Assembly (NCBI RefSeq): GCF_000176175.1
Contig: NZ_ACZP01000013.1
Location: forward strand, 1,133,695-1,197,694
Length of the DNA stretch: 64,000 nucleotides
Source: Vibrio furnissii CIP 102972
Lineage (GTDB): Bacteria; Pseudomonadota; Gammaproteobacteria; Enterobacterales; Vibrionaceae
Direction: 5' to 3'
The notes under the pieces were generated by a model that did not search any database, was not told the DNA's origin, and saw only the letters and a list, made by a program, of their open reading frames with translations. Position numbers and translations under genes: made by a program. Of this stretch, positions 52,803-62,180 are shown piece by piece (position 1 is the stretch's first letter; each line of letters opens with the position of its first letter).

Positions 52803-52831
52803 ATATGGGGGCTAACTAACTGGATTCAATG
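52803..52831 (-). promoter_or_regulatory. putative sigma-32 heat-shock promoter of lon
   Basis: On the minus strand CATTGAA (52831-52825), 14-base spacer, CCCCATAT (52810-52803). This closely fits the sigma-32 consensus CTTGAA-N13-17-CCCCATnT. The -10 lies 35 bp before the lon ATG. Confidence 0.8.
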
Positions 52832-52837
52832 ACAGAA

Positions 52838-52868
52838 TAAAAAAAAGGAGGTATTAAATACCTCCTTT
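52838..52868 (-). terminator. terminator of clpX
   Basis: On the minus strand AAAGGAGGTA, loop TTTAA, TACCTCCTTT followed by a run of T. It lies next to the lon promoter. Confidence 0.9.
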
Positions 52869-52887
52869 GATGTTTTAACGTTCTGTT

Positions 52888-54168
52888 TTACTCAGCGCCA
52901 GCGGCCTGACTTTCGCTTCCGGTGTAAATCAGCAGCGGCTCAGACTCACCGTTAATCACGGATTCGTCAATCACCACTTTCTCTACTTCGGTCATCGAAG
53001 GCAGTTCATACATGGTCTCAAGCAAAACGTTCTCAAGAATAGAACGCAGGCCACGAGCCCCTGTTTTACGCTTCATTGCACGAGCGGCAATGGCGCGAAG
53101 TGCATCTTCGCGGAACTCCAGATTCACATTTTCCAACTCAAACAGAGCAGCATATTGCTTGGTCAATGCGTTCTTGGGTTCACACAGAATTTGAATCAGT
53201 GCTTCTTGATCCAATTCTGTCAATGTTGCGGTCACAGGCAGACGACCGATGAATTCTGGAATCAAACCATATTTCACCAAATCTTCCGGTTCCACTTGAG
53301 TAAACAGCTCACTCAGTGATTTACTTTCATCTTTAGAACGAACTTCAGCACCGAAACCGATACCGGTTCCCGTTGCCACACGTTGTTCAATCACTTTATC
53401 TAGGCCAGCGAATGCACCGCCACAGATAAAGAGGATCTTCGAAGTATCTACCTGCAGAAACTCTTGTTGAGGGTGCTTACGACCACCTTGAGGTGGTACA
53501 GAAGCGACTGTGCCTTCAACCAGTTTCAAAAGCGCTTGCTGAACCCCTTCACCAGACACGTCACGCGTAATCGATGGGTTTTCAGCTTTACGTGAAATCT
53601 TGTCGATTTCATCGATGTAGACGATACCGCGTTCAGCTTTAGCAACGTCGTAATCACATTTCTGGAGCAGTTTCTGGATGATGTTTTCTACATCTTCACC
53701 CACGTAACCAGCTTCCGTCAGTGTGGTCGCGTCCGCCATAGTGAACGGTACGTCTAGGAAACGAGCCAGTGTTTCCGCCAGCAGTGTTTTACCACTACCA
53801 GTTGGACCGATAAGAAGAATGTTACTCTTACCCAGTTCCACACCTTCACTCGTTGTATCACCGTTACGTAAACGCTTGTAGTGGTTATAAACTGCAACCG
53901 CGAGCACTTTTTTCGCGTGTTCTTGGCCAATCACATAGTCATCTAGATGCTCACGAATCTCACGAGGAGTCGGCAGTGCTGAAGATTCTTTCTTCGGCAA
54001 CACATCTTTGATTTCTTCACGGATAATGTCGTTACATAAGTCGACACATTCGTCACAAATGTAAACAGATGGACCTGCGATTAGCTTGCGAACTTCGTGC
54101 TGGCTTTTGCCACAGAAAGAGCAGTACAGCAGTTTACTACTACCACCCTCTTTGCTTTTGTCTGTCAT
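52888..54168 (-). CDS. clpX: ATP-dependent Clp protease ATP-binding subunit ClpX
   Basis: Unfoldase of 426 residues. Zinc-binding domain CSFCGK ... CDECVDLC at about 16-47, AAA+ Walker [13 protein letters not shown] near 120, Walker [11 protein letters not shown] and the ClpP-docking IGF-type loop (GIGFGAEV) near 267. It feeds ClpP. It follows clpP by 83 bp. Confidence 0.98.
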   Translation of the reverse strand: MTDKSKEGGSSKLLYCSFCGKSQHEVRKLIAGPSVYICDECVDLCNDIIREEIKDVLPKKESSALPTPREIREHLDDYVIGQEHAKKVLAVAVYNHYKRLRNGDTTSEGVELGKSNILLIGPTGSGKTLLAETLARFLDVPFTMADATTLTEAGYVGEDVENIIQKLLQKCDYDVAKAERGIVYIDEIDKISRKAENPSITRDVSGEGVQQALLKLVEGTVASVPPQGGRKHPQQEFLQVDTSKILFICGGAFAGLDKVIEQRVATGTGIGFGAEVRSKDESKSLSELFTQVEPEDLVKYGLIPEFIGRLPVTATLTELDQEALIQILCEPKNALTKQYAALFELENVNLEFREDALRAIAARAMKRKTGARGLRSILENVLLETMYELPSMTEVEKVVIDESVINGESEPLLIYTGSESQAAGAE

Positions 54169-54251
54169 TCGCTAACCTCTTAGCCTTTACTCGTTATGGT
54201 TTGAGTGTATAACAATTTGAACCAAATTGCGTTAAACAATTCCCGGAACTG

Positions 54252-54878
54252 TTACTCGCCGCGATGGGTCAAAAGTGCGTCAACCAAACCATAGTCTACT
54301 GCTTGTTGCGCCGACATGAAGTTGTCACGGTCGGTGTCACGTTCGATCACTTCAAGTGGCTGACCGGTGTGGTCTGCCAACAAGCGGTTCAGCTTGTTCT
54401 TGATGGTCAGGATTTCCTGAGCGTGGATCTGAATGTCTGAAGCCTGGCCTTGGAAACCACCCAAAGGCTGGTGAATCATCACACGTGAATTCGGCAGCAC
54501 ATAACGCTTACCTGGTGCACCACCAGCCAGCAGGAATGCGCCCATTGAACAAGCTTGTCCGATACACAGCGTGCTCACGTTTGGCTTAATAAACTGCATG
54601 GTGTCGTAAATCGACATACCCGCAGTCACGCTACCGCCCGGAGAGTTGATGTATAGGAAAATATCTTTATCAGGGTTTTCAGATTCTAAGAAAAGCAGTT
54701 GAGCCACGACAAGGTTTGCCATGTGATCTTCCACTTGACCCGTTAAGAAAATCACGCGGTCTTTTAACAAGCGAGAATAAATGTCGTATGAACGCTCTCC
54801 ACGAGACGTCTGTTCCACCACCATGGGTACTAGCGCGTCAATAATTGGCGACATTACATTTTTTTCTTGGTAGCTCAT
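54252..54878 (-). CDS. clpP: ATP-dependent Clp protease proteolytic subunit
   Basis: ClpP, 208 residues including a short propeptide. Catalytic Ser111 in GQACSMGAF and His136 in MIHQPLGG are in the same positions as in E. coli. It forms the tetradecameric chamber used by ClpX and ClpA. An imperfect hairpin (54900-54931) lies in its leader. Confidence 0.98.
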   Translation of the reverse strand: MSYQEKNVMSPIIDALVPMVVEQTSRGERSYDIYSRLLKDRVIFLTGQVEDHMANLVVAQLLFLESENPDKDIFLYINSPGGSVTAGMSIYDTMQFIKPNVSTLCIGQACSMGAFLLAGGAPGKRYVLPNSRVMIHQPLGGFQGQASDIQIHAQEILTIKNKLNRLLADHTGQPLEVIERDTDRDNFMSAQQAVDYGLVDALLTHRGE

Positions 54879-54899
54879 AGTCTTATGTCCCTAAAATAA

Positions 54900-54931
54900 A
54901 TGGCCCGGATGATGGGTATCACACGGACCAT
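54900..54931 (-). other. inverted repeat in the tig-clpP gap
   Basis: ATGGTCCG and CGGGCCAT arms on the minus strand, one T-G pair, followed by TTTATTTTAG. It could partly terminate tig transcripts ahead of clpP. Confidence 0.4.
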
Positions 54932-54984
54932 TGTTAGCAGAATAGGCGACGTGTCGTCAACCTTTCTACGTGACAACTTGCTTA

Positions 54985-56289
54985 TTACGCAGCAACTTGT
55001 GGGTTCATTAGCTCGTTGAAGCTAATCGCTTTCTCAGTTACTTGTGCTTTAGCAATGATAGCGTCGATCGCTTGCTCTTCAAGAGCAACGTTACGCATGT
55101 TGTTCATCATTTGCTCGTTTTGCTCGTAGTAAGCAATCACTTCAGTTGGATCTTCGTAAGCAGTCGCCATCTCTTCGATCAGCGCTTTCACTTTCTCTTC
55201 GTCTGCTTTCAGCTCTTCAGCTTTGATCACTTCACCCAGCAGAAGGCCGACAACAACGCGGCGTTTTGCTTGTTCTTCGAACAGTTCACGTGGCAGCTGG
55301 CTAGCCGCTTCCATGTTACCGCCGAAACGTTGTGCAGCTTGCTGACGCAGTACGTTGATCTCTTGGTCAATCAGTGCAGAAGGAACGTCGATGTCGTTCT
55401 CTTTGACTAGACCTTCAATCGCTTGCTCTTTGATGCGCGCTTTGATCGCTTGTTTCAGTTCGCGATCCATGTTCTTACGAACTTCTGCTTTCAGTGCGTC
55501 AACGCCGCCGTCAGCAACACCAAATTTAGCAACGAATTCGTCGTTCATTTCTGGCAGTTCACGTGCTTCAACTTTGTTCACTTTGATCGCGAACTTCGCT
55601 GCTTTACCTTTCAGGTTTTCAGCGTGGTAATCTTCTGGGAAAGTCACGTCGATTTCGAATTCCATACCTTTGGTTTTACCCGCGATACCGTCTTCAAAAC
55701 CTGGGATCATGCGGCCTGCGCCCATTTCCAGAGGGAAGTTTTCAGCTTTACCGCCTTCGAATTCAACGCCGTCGATTGAACCAACGAAGTCGATAGAAAC
55801 GCGTTTGCCTTCTTCTGCAGCTTCGTCAACTTCTTTCCAAGTTGCTTGTTGCTTACGCAGTGTTTCCAGCATTTCAGCCACATCAGCTTCAGTGATTTCT
55901 GCAGCTGGTTTTTCAACAGTGATGTTTTCCAGACCTTTCAGTTCAACTTCTGGGTAAACTTCGAAAGTTGCTGTAAAGACTAGATCTGCGCCTTCTTTCG
56001 CTTCCACTGGAGCAAATGTTGGTGCGCCAGCTGGGTTGATCTTTTCTTTTACGATCGCTTCGATGAAGTGGCGTTGCATCACTTCACCAAGAACGTCTTG
56101 ACGTACTGCTTTGCCGTACATCTTAGCAACCATCTTCATTGGCACTTTGCCTTTACGGAAACCATCGAAACGACGGTTTTTCGCGATGTTGCGTAGTTCA
56201 GCTGACACTGCATCTTCGATGTTTGCAGCTGGAACAGTAATATTCAGACGGCGCTCTAGGCCTTCTAGCGTTTCAACAGTAACTTGCAT
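54985..56289 (-). CDS. tig: trigger factor
   Basis: Ribosome-bound chaperone of 434 residues. The ribosome-docking signature GFRKGKVP is at residue 44, the FKBP-type prolyl isomerase domain at about 160-240 ([17 protein letters not shown]), and helical arms follow. First gene of the minus-strand tig-clpP-clpX-lon group, as in E. coli. Confidence 0.98.
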   Translation of the reverse strand: MQVTVETLEGLERRLNITVPAANIEDAVSAELRNIAKNRRFDGFRKGKVPMKMVAKMYGKAVRQDVLGEVMQRHFIEAIVKEKINPAGAPTFAPVEAKEGADLVFTATFEVYPEVELKGLENITVEKPAAEITEADVAEMLETLRKQQATWKEVDEAAEEGKRVSIDFVGSIDGVEFEGGKAENFPLEMGAGRMIPGFEDGIAGKTKGMEFEIDVTFPEDYHAENLKGKAAKFAIKVNKVEARELPEMNDEFVAKFGVADGGVDALKAEVRKNMDRELKQAIKARIKEQAIEGLVKENDIDVPSALIDQEINVLRQQAAQRFGGNMEAASQLPRELFEEQAKRRVVVGLLLGEVIKAEELKADEEKVKALIEEMATAYEDPTEVIAYYEQNEQMMNNMRNVALEEQAIDAIIAKAQVTEKAISFNELMNPQVAA

Positions 56290-56812
56290 TGTTTATAAAC
56301 CTCAAAACTGGCTCAGGGCTCCTGAGCGTCATGAGCCAAAACTACGTTTCGGCTGCATCCTTGTGTTGCACTCCTAAGAGCACTTTTAACTGTAAATATT
56401 GAGCATCGATATTCAAAAGCTCAGTCAGCCTGAATACCGGACTAATGAGTGATATCTTTGTCGATTCACGTCGAATAAAGGTATCTCTGATTAGTCTCAG
56501 GACAAAAATTTAGACGCGACATTCTACCGACCTCAAGTTTAGCTGTCGAGCTAATCCCCCGTCAGGGAAAGGTCAATGTCCTAAAAACTCAGCCAAGTGC
56601 TAAAAATTCCACCAGATAGAAAGTGTGGATGGCTCTGAAATGGGGACAATAAAGGCTTTTTCAAGGGAATCGAGGCTTTTTTTTCCTCAAAAGCTTAAAA
56701 AGAGATCTTGCTCTTGTTTTGCACTCTCATTTTGCCATCTTTTTGAGCACGGCAGCGACAACACCCAGTATCATGAATCCTTCAGAAGGATTGTAAATAT
56801 TGGACACTCAGG
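56290..56812. other. tig-dctB divergent intergenic region
   Basis: This 523-bp gap must carry promoters for tig and dctB. The only striking structure is a long imperfect inverted repeat at 56440-56496. I find no credible gene; an 80-codon plus-strand frame at 56625 has no recognisable features and overlaps the dctB start. Confidence 0.6.
56440..56496. repeat. 57-bp imperfect inverted repeat upstream of tig
   Basis: GACTAAT (56440-56446) and ATTAGTC (56490-56496) pair perfectly. Inside them GAGTGATATCTTT and AAAGGTATCTC pair with few mismatches. No T-tract on either strand. Possible leader structure of tig mRNA, small RNA or regulator site. Confidence 0.5.
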
Positions 56813-58621
56813 ATGTTGTCGATTCGTAGGCTTAGCCTGCTGTTTTTTATTGTCTTTATCACGGTAACGGCCATTGCCACGCATTTGGTTTGGCGTTATC
56901 AGTACCAGACGTTGCTGCTTGACCATCAATCACAGTTGGATAAATTCTCCAGCTTGATCACCGCCAAGTTGGACAAATACGCCCACATTCCGCGCTTACT
57001 GTCCAAAGATAAGGAACTGGTGGATGCGCTCATGCACCCCACCAACACCGCTCAAATTGAAGTCACCAATCGGTATCTGGAACAGGTCAACGACGTGATT
57101 CAAGCCGCGGACACCTATCTGCTCGATCAATATGGCAACACGCTTGCCGCCAGCAACTGGAACTTGGATCGCTCGTTTATCGGCCGTAATTTCGCTTGGC
57201 GTCCCTATTTCTATCAATCCATTGCGGGGGCGGACAGCCAATATTTTGCACTAGGATCCACATCCGGGCAGCGCGGCTACTACTATGCCTACCCGGTGGT
57301 TTATGCCGCAGAAATACTCGGTGTGGTGGTGGTCAAAATGGATCTATCTGCCATCGAAGAGAACTGGCAAAACCAGCGCAGTTATTTTGTGGCCACCGAC
57401 CCCAATCAAGTGGTGTTCATGTCCAGTCAGCCAGAATGGCTGTTTAAAAGCGTGGAAGACTTAAACAACGCGACACGCGATCGCATTCGCAGCAGTCGCC
57501 AATACCTCGACAAACCGATCGCCTCGTTAGGCTTAAACGGCGACTTTACCGCGCAAGAAACGGAGTGGTTCAACTATCGACAAGGTTGGATCAAAGGTGA
57601 CTTTATCGTCTCCAGCCGCAGCTTGAGTAACCCCGATCTCACCATTCGCGTCCTCTCGCCTAAGATGAATGTATTCTGGGATGTGTTTGGCTTTGTGATG
57701 ATTCTGACGATGGTGTTTGCGATTGTCTATCTCGCGCTGTTGCTTGCGCATCATCGTCAGGTGCGCCAACGCCAAATTGAGCAATTACAGGTGGAAGCCA
57801 AACAGAAGCTGGAGTTTTTGGTGATGGAACGCACCGCCAAACTGCACGCTGAAATCGACGAACGCATTCGAACCGAACAAGCACTACGTCAAACGCAAAA
57901 CGAGCTGATTCAAGCGGCCAAATTGGCGGTACTCGGTCAAATGTCAGCCAGTATCAGTCACGAGCTGAATAACCCATTGGCCGCGATTCGTAGCTTTGCC
58001 GATAATGGCCGTCGTTTTCTCGCCAGCGGCAAGTCAGAGCGTACCGATGAAAACCTCGCGCGTATTTCTGGCCTCACCGAACGCATGGCGAAAATCAGTG
58101 AACAGTTGAAATCTTTTGCACGCAAAAGTAGCAGCGATGACACCGCGGACGTTCAGCTCTACCCGATTGTGGTGTATGCCAAAGAGCTGATGCAGCCCCA
58201 GTTCAAATCGCACTATATCGACCTCAACATTCAGACGCCGCAAGCGCCCGTGTGGGCCAGCGTCAATCCGATTCAGTTGGAACAGGTTCTCATCAACCTG
58301 CTGACCAACGCCATGCAGGCTTTGGACGGGCAAGAATCTCGCTGCGTCGCCATCACGCTGCTGAGCGAAGAGGACGGCACGCTGATTCATGTCGATGACA
58401 ACGGCCCCGGCCTTGGTCAAGACAAAATTGAGCATCTGTTCGAACCGTTTTTTACCACCAAACAGAATGGGTTGGGGCTGGGTTTGTCGATTTCCCAGCA
58501 AATTATGCAAAGCATGAATGGCAACCTCACCGCATCAACTTCGCCCCTTGGCGGCGCGCGCTTCACCATTCATTTGCCTGCATTGGCCGCCCCCACCACA
58601 GAATCAACGCAAGGAACGTAA
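56813..58621 (+). CDS. dctB: C4-dicarboxylate sensor histidine kinase DctB
   Basis: Membrane sensor kinase of 602 residues. First helix about 8-27, periplasmic double PDC/Cache sensor about 30-280 (NFAWRPYFYQSIAG, GYYYAYPV), second helix about 285-310, coiled coil, H-box ISHELNNPLAAIRSF with His383, and ATPase boxes VLINLLTNAMQAL, DDNGPGL and GLGLGLSISQQI. It reports periplasmic C4-dicarboxylates to DctD. Its stop lies 1 bp before the dctD start. Confidence 0.95.
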   Translation: MLSIRRLSLLFFIVFITVTAIATHLVWRYQYQTLLLDHQSQLDKFSSLITAKLDKYAHIPRLLSKDKELVDALMHPTNTAQIEVTNRYLEQVNDVIQAADTYLLDQYGNTLAASNWNLDRSFIGRNFAWRPYFYQSIAGADSQYFALGSTSGQRGYYYAYPVVYAAEILGVVVVKMDLSAIEENWQNQRSYFVATDPNQVVFMSSQPEWLFKSVEDLNNATRDRIRSSRQYLDKPIASLGLNGDFTAQETEWFNYRQGWIKGDFIVSSRSLSNPDLTIRVLSPKMNVFWDVFGFVMILTMVFAIVYLALLLAHHRQVRQRQIEQLQVEAKQKLEFLVMERTAKLHAEIDERIRTEQALRQTQNELIQAAKLAVLGQMSASISHELNNPLAAIRSFADNGRRFLASGKSERTDENLARISGLTERMAKISEQLKSFARKSSSDDTADVQLYPIVVYAKELMQPQFKSHYIDLNIQTPQAPVWASVNPIQLEQVLINLLTNAMQALDGQESRCVAITLLSEEDGTLIHVDDNGPGLGQDKIEHLFEPFFTTKQNGLGLGLSISQQIMQSMNGNLTASTSPLGGARFTIHLPALAAPTTESTQGT

Positions 58622-58622
58622 T

Positions 58623-59957
58623 ATGTGCGACGTATTTTTTATCGACGATGAAACCGATATTCGCATCGCCATTGAGCAGAGTTTTGAACTGGCAGATATT
58701 CGCGCGCGTTTTTTTGCCAGCGCCGAAGAAGCGCTGCTGGCCATCAAACAAGCGGGGTTACCATTGGTGGTGGTGACCGATATTTGTTTACCGGGATTGA
58801 GCGGCCAAAACCTGCTGGCTACCATTCGTCATCAAGACGCGGACGTGCCCGTGATTTTAATTACCGGGCACGGCGATATTTCGATGGCAGTACAAGCGAT
58901 GCACGACGGCGCCTACGACTTCATCGAGAAACCCTTCGCCCCCGAGCGCTTGATGGAAACCGTCAGCCGCGCGATGGAAAAACGCAAACTGACGCTCGAA
59001 AACCAACAGCTCAAACGTAGCCTGAAAGCCAGCCAAACACTTGGCCCGCGAATCATCGGCGAAACCGCTAGCATTCAAGAACTGCGCGAGACCATTGCGC
59101 ATATCGCTGATACCGATGCCGACATTTTGCTGTTTGGCGAAACCGGCACAGGGAAAGAACTCATTGCCCGTTCGCTGCATGAACAGAGCTCGCGCCGCGA
59201 GCAGAATTTCGTCGCGGTCAACTGCGGCGCAGTGCCGGAAAATCTGATTGAAAGTGAGCTGTACGGCCACGAAAAAGGTGCGTTTACTGGCGCCGATGCC
59301 AAACGCATCGGTAAGTTTGAACACGCACAAGGCGGCACCCTGTTTCTAGATGAAATTGAATCCATGCCGATGCAGGCGCAAATCCGTTTGCTGCGTGTGC
59401 TGCAAGAGCGCGTGATTGAACGGGTCGGTTCGAACGCGCTCATCCCTCTGAATATTCGGGTGATTGCCGCCACCAAAGTCGATCTGCGACAAGCCGCGAT
59501 GGAAGGGACATTTCGCCAAGATCTTTACTATCGACTCAACATTGTCACGCTTGATTTACCGCCGCTTCGCGAGCGCAAAGAAGACATTCCAACCCTGTTT
59601 CACCATTTTCTGCTCGTTGCCGCTGCACGCTATGGCAAAGCCGCAACGGCGCTCGCCAGCCAAGATCTACAACATTTGATGAATCACGACTGGCCCGGCA
59701 ATGTGCGAGAGCTGCGCAATGTGGCCGAGCGATTTGTGCTGCTGGGTAAGCTGGCACAATTGGATGGCGCACCGACCACCACCACCCTCAGCCTAACCGA
59801 CCAAGTGGCCGAATTTGAAAAAGTCGCCATCGAAAAAGCGCTGGTTGAGTGCAACGGCAGCATCAAACACACCATGGAAGTGCTGGCGATTCCGCGTAAA
59901 ACCCTATACGACAAAATGCAGAAATATCGCATTGATAAAGAGATGTACAAAGCCTGA
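58623..59957 (+). CDS. dctD: C4-dicarboxylate transport response regulator DctD (sigma-54 activator)
   Basis: NtrC-type activator of 444 residues. The frame starts upstream within dctB, but the ATG at 58623, with AAGGAA before it, gives MCDVFFIDDETD. Receiver with phosphorylation site Asp53 (VTDICLPG), AAA+ domain with Walker A GETGTGKELIA and the sigma-54 contact loop GAFTGAD, and a Fis-type helix-turn-helix at the end (IKHTMEVLAIPRKTLYDKMQ). It should drive the convergent dctPQM genes from a sigma-54 promoter, and such a promoter is seen upstream of dctP. Confidence 0.96.
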   Translation: MCDVFFIDDETDIRIAIEQSFELADIRARFFASAEEALLAIKQAGLPLVVVTDICLPGLSGQNLLATIRHQDADVPVILITGHGDISMAVQAMHDGAYDFIEKPFAPERLMETVSRAMEKRKLTLENQQLKRSLKASQTLGPRIIGETASIQELRETIAHIADTDADILLFGETGTGKELIARSLHEQSSRREQNFVAVNCGAVPENLIESELYGHEKGAFTGADAKRIGKFEHAQGGTLFLDEIESMPMQAQIRLLRVLQERVIERVGSNALIPLNIRVIAATKVDLRQAAMEGTFRQDLYYRLNIVTLDLPPLRERKEDIPTLFHHFLLVAAARYGKAATALASQDLQHLMNHDWPGNVRELRNVAERFVLLGKLAQLDGAPTTTTLSLTDQVAEFEKVAIEKALVECNGSIKHTMEVLAIPRKTLYDKMQKYRIDKEMYKA

Positions 59958-59977
59958 GCAGGCTTGGCGAACGAAGA

Positions 59978-60018
59978 ACAGGCTTTGCGCCCTCGCGAAA
60001 GAGGTCGCACAAGCCTGT
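59978..60018. terminator. long hairpin between dctD and dctM
   Basis: ACAGGCTT and AAGCCTGT arms with inner GCG/CGC and CCTC/GAGG pairs. It lies between convergent genes. There is no T-tract, so it may act as a barrier or rely on another factor. Confidence 0.5.
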
Positions 60019-60061
60019 AAACAAGGAAGTCTGACTTTTCTAAATCATGAACGGCACGGGA

Positions 60062-61426
60062 TTACTTGGTGATAATTTCCGGTCCCATCAGCATGGTCGG
60101 TAACCACGTCGAAACCCAAGGCACGTACGTGACGATGAGCAGGAACAAGAACATCACACCAACCCACGGCAGTGCCGCCTTGACCACATTCATCATCATC
60201 GACATTTTCGCCACCCCGGCGGTGACAAATAAGTTGAGCCCGACCGGCGGCGTGATCATGCCGATTTCCATGTTCACCACCATCATGATGCCAAGGTGAA
60301 TCGGGTCGATACCCAATGCAATCGCAATAGGAAACACCAGTGGCGCCACGATGATCAGCAGACCGGATGGCTCCATAAACTGACCGCCAATCAGCAGCAA
60401 CACGTTGACCACAATCAGGAAAGTGATTGGGCCTAAGCCTGCCGACAGCATTGATTCGGTGATCATTTGCGGTACACGTTCTTCTGTGAGCACGTGTTTC
60501 AGAATCAGCGCATTGGCGATGATGAACAGCAACATGATGGTCAATTTACCAGCATCAAATAGCGTGGCTTTGGTGTCTTTATGAATGAGCGACTCAAACA
60601 CTTTGACGATCGCCGGTTTGGTGTTGGTCTTGTCGGCGAACGGTCCCATGTCGCGGTAGATAAAGTTGGCGATCAGAAATGAGTATACTGCCGCAACCGC
60701 CGCCGCTTCAGTGGGCGTGAAAATCCCCCCGTAAATTCCCCCCAGAATGATGACCACCAGCAGCAAACCCCAGCTCGCATCTTTCGCGGCCGCTATCGCC
60801 TCTTTCCAACCAACAAACGGCTGTTTAGGCAGATTTTTCACACGCGCCGTGATGTAAATCGCGATGATCAGCATCAAACCCGCCAGCAGGCCCGGAATCA
60901 CGCCACCCAGGAACATACGGCCAACTGATACGTTGGTCGCCGCCGAGTACACCACCATCACAATCGAGGGCGGGATCAAAATGCCCAACGTACCCGCGTT
61001 ACAAATCACGCCAGCGGCGAATTCTTTGGTGTAACCATTTTTCACCATCCCCGCAATCACGATACTACCGATCGCCACCACGGTAGCCGGTGACGAACCC
61101 GACAGTGCCGCGAACATCATACACGCCACCACGGAAGCGACCGCCAAACCACCACGGAACCAACCCACCATCGCAATCGCAAAGCGAATAATCCGTTTTG
61201 CCACACCACCGGTCGACATGAAACTGGATGCCAAAATAAAGAACGGAATCGCCAGCAAGGTGTAGTGCCCTTCAAAGGCGTTAAACAACGTTTGTGCCAC
61301 CGACGCGAGGGACGCTTCAGAGTGCCACATCAAAAACAGAATACTGGACAACCCCAGTGAAACCGCGATCGGCACGCCTGCAAGCATGAAGCCAACCACC
61401 ATCAAAAATAACAGCAAAATCGCCAT
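60062..61426 (-). CDS. dctM: TRAP transporter large permease subunit DctM
   Basis: Protein of 454 residues with about 12 hydrophobic segments, the transport subunit of a TRAP-T system. Typical parts are GVPIAVSLGLSSILFLMWH, FFILASSFMSTGGVAKRI, GSSPATVVAIGSIVIAGM and NMEIGMITPPVGLNLFV. It imports C4-dicarboxylates such as succinate, malate or fumarate using a sodium gradient. 3 bp after dctQ. Confidence 0.96.
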   Translation of the reverse strand: MAILLLFLMVVGFMLAGVPIAVSLGLSSILFLMWHSEASLASVAQTLFNAFEGHYTLLAIPFFILASSFMSTGGVAKRIIRFAIAMVGWFRGGLAVASVVACMMFAALSGSSPATVVAIGSIVIAGMVKNGYTKEFAAGVICNAGTLGILIPPSIVMVVYSAATNVSVGRMFLGGVIPGLLAGLMLIIAIYITARVKNLPKQPFVGWKEAIAAAKDASWGLLLVVIILGGIYGGIFTPTEAAAVAAVYSFLIANFIYRDMGPFADKTNTKPAIVKVFESLIHKDTKATLFDAGKLTIMLLFIIANALILKHVLTEERVPQMITESMLSAGLGPITFLIVVNVLLLIGGQFMEPSGLLIIVAPLVFPIAIALGIDPIHLGIMMVVNMEIGMITPPVGLNLFVTAGVAKMSMMMNVVKAALPWVGVMFLFLLIVTYVPWVSTWLPTMLMGPEIITK

Positions 61427-61429
61427 GGT

Positions 61430-62113
61430 TTACTTCTCCTTCCCATTGTCGCGCGATTCAGGCGTCGCCATCATGGCTTCCCCTGCACCTTTCAGCTCTT
61501 CCTTCAGCGCTTCAAGATCTTCTTCTGCTTCGTGACCCGCAATGATGCGATCCAACTCGCCCGTCAGCACCTGATAACCCACTTGCAGAAAACGGAACGT
61601 CAGCAGCGCCATGCCCAACGGCAACGCCATGTAAGGAATAAAGCGCGGCATTTTCTCGTACGCTTCGCCTTCGTTTAACCAATCCGCTAAAAACTGCAGC
61701 ATGTCTGGCATCGGAATATCGTCCGTTTCATACCAAGCGCGCTCAGAAACAAACGGATACCAATAGTTCCAAGACCCAATCAACAGCAGAATGGAGAAAG
61801 CAAGACAGCAACCGACTGCAAACAGGGCCATCAGCTTGCGCCCGCTCTCTGGGACAAGGTTGATCATCACATCAACGCCGATGTGGAAGTGCTTTTTCAC
61901 GCCATAGGAAGCGCCCACCAGCACCATCCATGCGAACATGAAAACGGTAAGCTCAAGGGCCCAAAGAATATTGTCGTTGAATAGATAACGCATAATAACG
62001 TTGACGAAAGTTAACAACGTCATGGCACCGAGGAAGAAGGCGATTAACGTCTCTTCGACCTTATCGGTTATATTGCCGACTTTAGAAAAGAATGACTGTT
62101 CCATGTGATACAT
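61430..62113 (-). CDS. dctQ: TRAP transporter small permease subunit DctQ
   Basis: Protein of 227 residues with four hydrophobic helices (LIAFFLGAMTLLTFVNVIMRYLF, LELTVFMFAWMVLVGASYGVKKH, LMALFAVGCCLAFSILLLIGSW and LPLGMALLTFRFLQVGYQV) and an acidic C-terminal tail (HEAEEDLEALKEEL). The start may be the ATG at 62113 or the one at 62104; the ribosome site GAGCG fits the latter slightly better. It links DctP binding to DctM. Confidence 0.93.
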   Translation of the reverse strand: MYHMEQSFFSKVGNITDKVEETLIAFFLGAMTLLTFVNVIMRYLFNDNILWALELTVFMFAWMVLVGASYGVKKHFHIGVDVMINLVPESGRKLMALFAVGCCLAFSILLLIGSWNYWYPFVSERAWYETDDIPMPDMLQFLADWLNEGEAYEKMPRFIPYMALPLGMALLTFRFLQVGYQVLTGELDRIIAGHEAEEDLEALKEELKGAGEAMMATPESRDNGKEK

Positions 62114-62145
62114 CGCTCTATAAGGCTTTCATTATGGTGAGAAAT

Positions 62146-62172
62146 GGCCTCATTGCCCGATACAATGAGGCC
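62146..62172 (-). other. strong hairpin between dctP and dctQ
   Basis: GGCCTCATTG, 7-base loop, CAATGAGGCC: ten perfect pairs directly after the dctP stop. The minus-strand tail is TTTCTC. It could protect dctP mRNA and reduce read-through so the binding protein is made in excess. Confidence 0.7.
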
Positions 62173-62180
62173 CACTTCTA

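Noticed and set aside
56625..56867. 80-codon frame before dctB as a leader peptide
   Set aside because: No ribosome site, no recognisable composition, and it runs into the dctB start in another frame.
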